Below, piece by piece: positions 63,467-64,000 of a stretch of DNA of 64,000 nt. Location: the NCBI RefSeq assembly GCF_000021985.1, contig NC_011901.1, forward strand, positions 3,234,501-3,298,500. Direction: 5' to 3'. This DNA comes from Thioalkalivibrio sulfidiphilus HL-EbGr7. GTDB lineage: Bacteria > Pseudomonadota > Gammaproteobacteria > Ectothiorhodospirales > Ectothiorhodospiraceae. Numbering within the stretch: the first letter of the stretch is position 1; every line of letters starts with the position of its first letter. The notes under the pieces were generated by a model. It saw only the letters and a list, made by a program, of their open reading frames with translations. It did not search any database and was not told where the DNA came from. Both the position numbers and the translations under genes were made by a program.

Positions 63467-64000
63467 ATGCACGCGACCATCGCAGACAGCACGGAAAGCG
63501 CGGAAAGCGCCGACAGCTACACCATCGCCAAGCCCCGCATCCTGGTGGTCGAGGACTCCACCACCATGCGCAAGGCGATCCGCCGCCTGCTCAGCAACGA
63601 CTTCGAGGTGGTGGAGGCCGACGACGGCGACACCGGCTGGGAGCTGGTGCGCGATGATCCCAGCATCCAGGTGGTGTTCTCCGACCTGATGATGCCGCGC
63701 ATGAACGGCTTCATGCTGCTGCGCCAGATCCGTGAGTCCATCCACAGCCGCATCAGCGAGTTGCCGGTGATCATCATCACCGGCCACGAGGACGACGAGA
63801 AGATGCGCCGTCAGGCCATGGCCCTGGGCGCCACCGACTTCATCACCAAGCCCTTCGACTCCCTGCAGCTGCGCGCCCGCGCCAAGGCCCACGCCAAGTT
63901 CGAGCACACCCAGCGCCGCCTGCAGCAGGCCACCCAGGCCCTGGAGCAGCGCAGCACCATCGACCCGCTGACCGGCCTGGCCAACGCCAACTACTTCCGC
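63467..64000 (+). CDS. receiver-GGDEF response regulator, 3' cut by window end
   Basis: Open from the ATG at 63467 (GGGAGGAGCC upstream) to the last base: 178 codons visible. N-terminal receiver domain (~24-145) with acidic VVEDS, phospho-acceptor Asp in VVFSDLMMPRMNGF, Thr in IIITGHEDD and Lys in FITKPFD. A short coiled linker follows (LQQATQALEQRST) and then IDPLTGLANANYFR, the start of a GGDEF domain. Thus a PleD/WspR-like phosphorylation-controlled diguanylate cyclase; whether the GGDEF signature is intact lies beyond the window. Confidence 0.9.
   Translation, partial: MHATIADSTESAESADSYTIAKPRILVVEDSTTMRKAIRRLLSNDFEVVEADDGDTGWELVRDDPSIQVVFSDLMMPRMNGFMLLRQIRESIHSRISELPVIIITGHEDDEKMRRQAMALGATDFITKPFDSLQLRARAKAHAKFEHTQRRLQQATQALEQRSTIDPLTGLANANYFR

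Overview
The window is a GC-rich, tightly packed chromosomal segment of a gammaproteobacterium. The gene content (SorAB/SoxC-type sulfite dehydrogenase with its small cytochrome c, a membrane-anchored diheme cytochrome c5, a BCCT compatible-solute transporter, HupE/UreJ, Gram-negative porins, TypA, biosynthetic SpeA) suggests a chemolithotrophic, halo-alkaliphilic sulfur oxidiser of the Ectothiorhodospiraceae (Thioalkalivibrio-like). That affiliation is inferred from gene content and was not tested by phylogeny. I found no tRNA, rRNA, CRISPR array, prophage or transposase gene.

Layout. 1-5.4 kb: urea carboxylase (5' end cut by the window edge) and allophanate hydrolase. 5.4-8.2 kb: diheme cytochrome c, then a frameshifted comM/yifB. 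8.2-13.3 kb: four envelope-glycan genes. 13.4-15.7 kb: sulfite dehydrogenase pair and ubiK. 15.9-21.9 kb: complete urease operon hupE-ureDABCEFG, with a different inverted-repeat element in three of its gaps. 22.2-33.3 kb: short-chain amide/urea block (porin, FmdB, formamidase FmdA, a NifA-like activator, a five-gene urtABCDE-type ABC transporter, aliphatic amidase). 33.4-38.7 kb: orphan NorD/CbbO-like VWA protein, glnK-amtB, FetAB-type transporter. 38.9-49.3 kb: polyamine genes speE/speA, YcgL, porin, UspA, BCCT transporter, exonuclease plus DUF294 protein. 49.4-52.9 kb: a divergent, probably NO/anaerobiosis-responsive module. 53.1-60.9 kb: accessory genes (small lipoprotein plus YadA-head-like repeat protein, cupin, DUF429, GGDEF/EAL protein with a periplasmic binding protein, DUF4160/DUF2442, truncated hemoglobin). 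61.2-64 kb: typA, a MITE-like element and the start of a receiver-GGDEF gene cut by the window end.

How it works together. Much of the window is a nitrogen-scavenging island. Urea and short amides would cross an outer-membrane porin and the Urt/Fmd ABC transporter. Amidase and formamidase release ammonium from amides. Urea can be split by Ni-urease or by ATP-dependent urea carboxylase/allophanate hydrolase. Ammonium uptake and sensing follow through AmtB/GlnK. Sigma-54 (-24/-12) promoters are visible before urtA, glnK and the TorF-like porin, and weaker ones before fmdA, the NifA-like regulator and hupE-ure. NtrC-type boxes accompany the urt, glnK, porin and ure promoters.

Most distinctive signals: (i) a divergent promoter with abutting NsrR and FNR/DNR boxes between two hemerythrin genes and an operon of a mini COX1-like protein, a GcvH/LbpA-like protein and a thioredoxin fused to a related membrane domain; (ii) many unrelated families of intergenic inverted repeats that invade operons and in places supply the start or end of reading frames; (iii) ten exact heptamer copies upstream of comM, which itself carries a homopolymer frameshift; (iv) three 10-bp-phased CAATGT boxes upstream of fmdA; (v) a MITE-like element with CTAG flanks.
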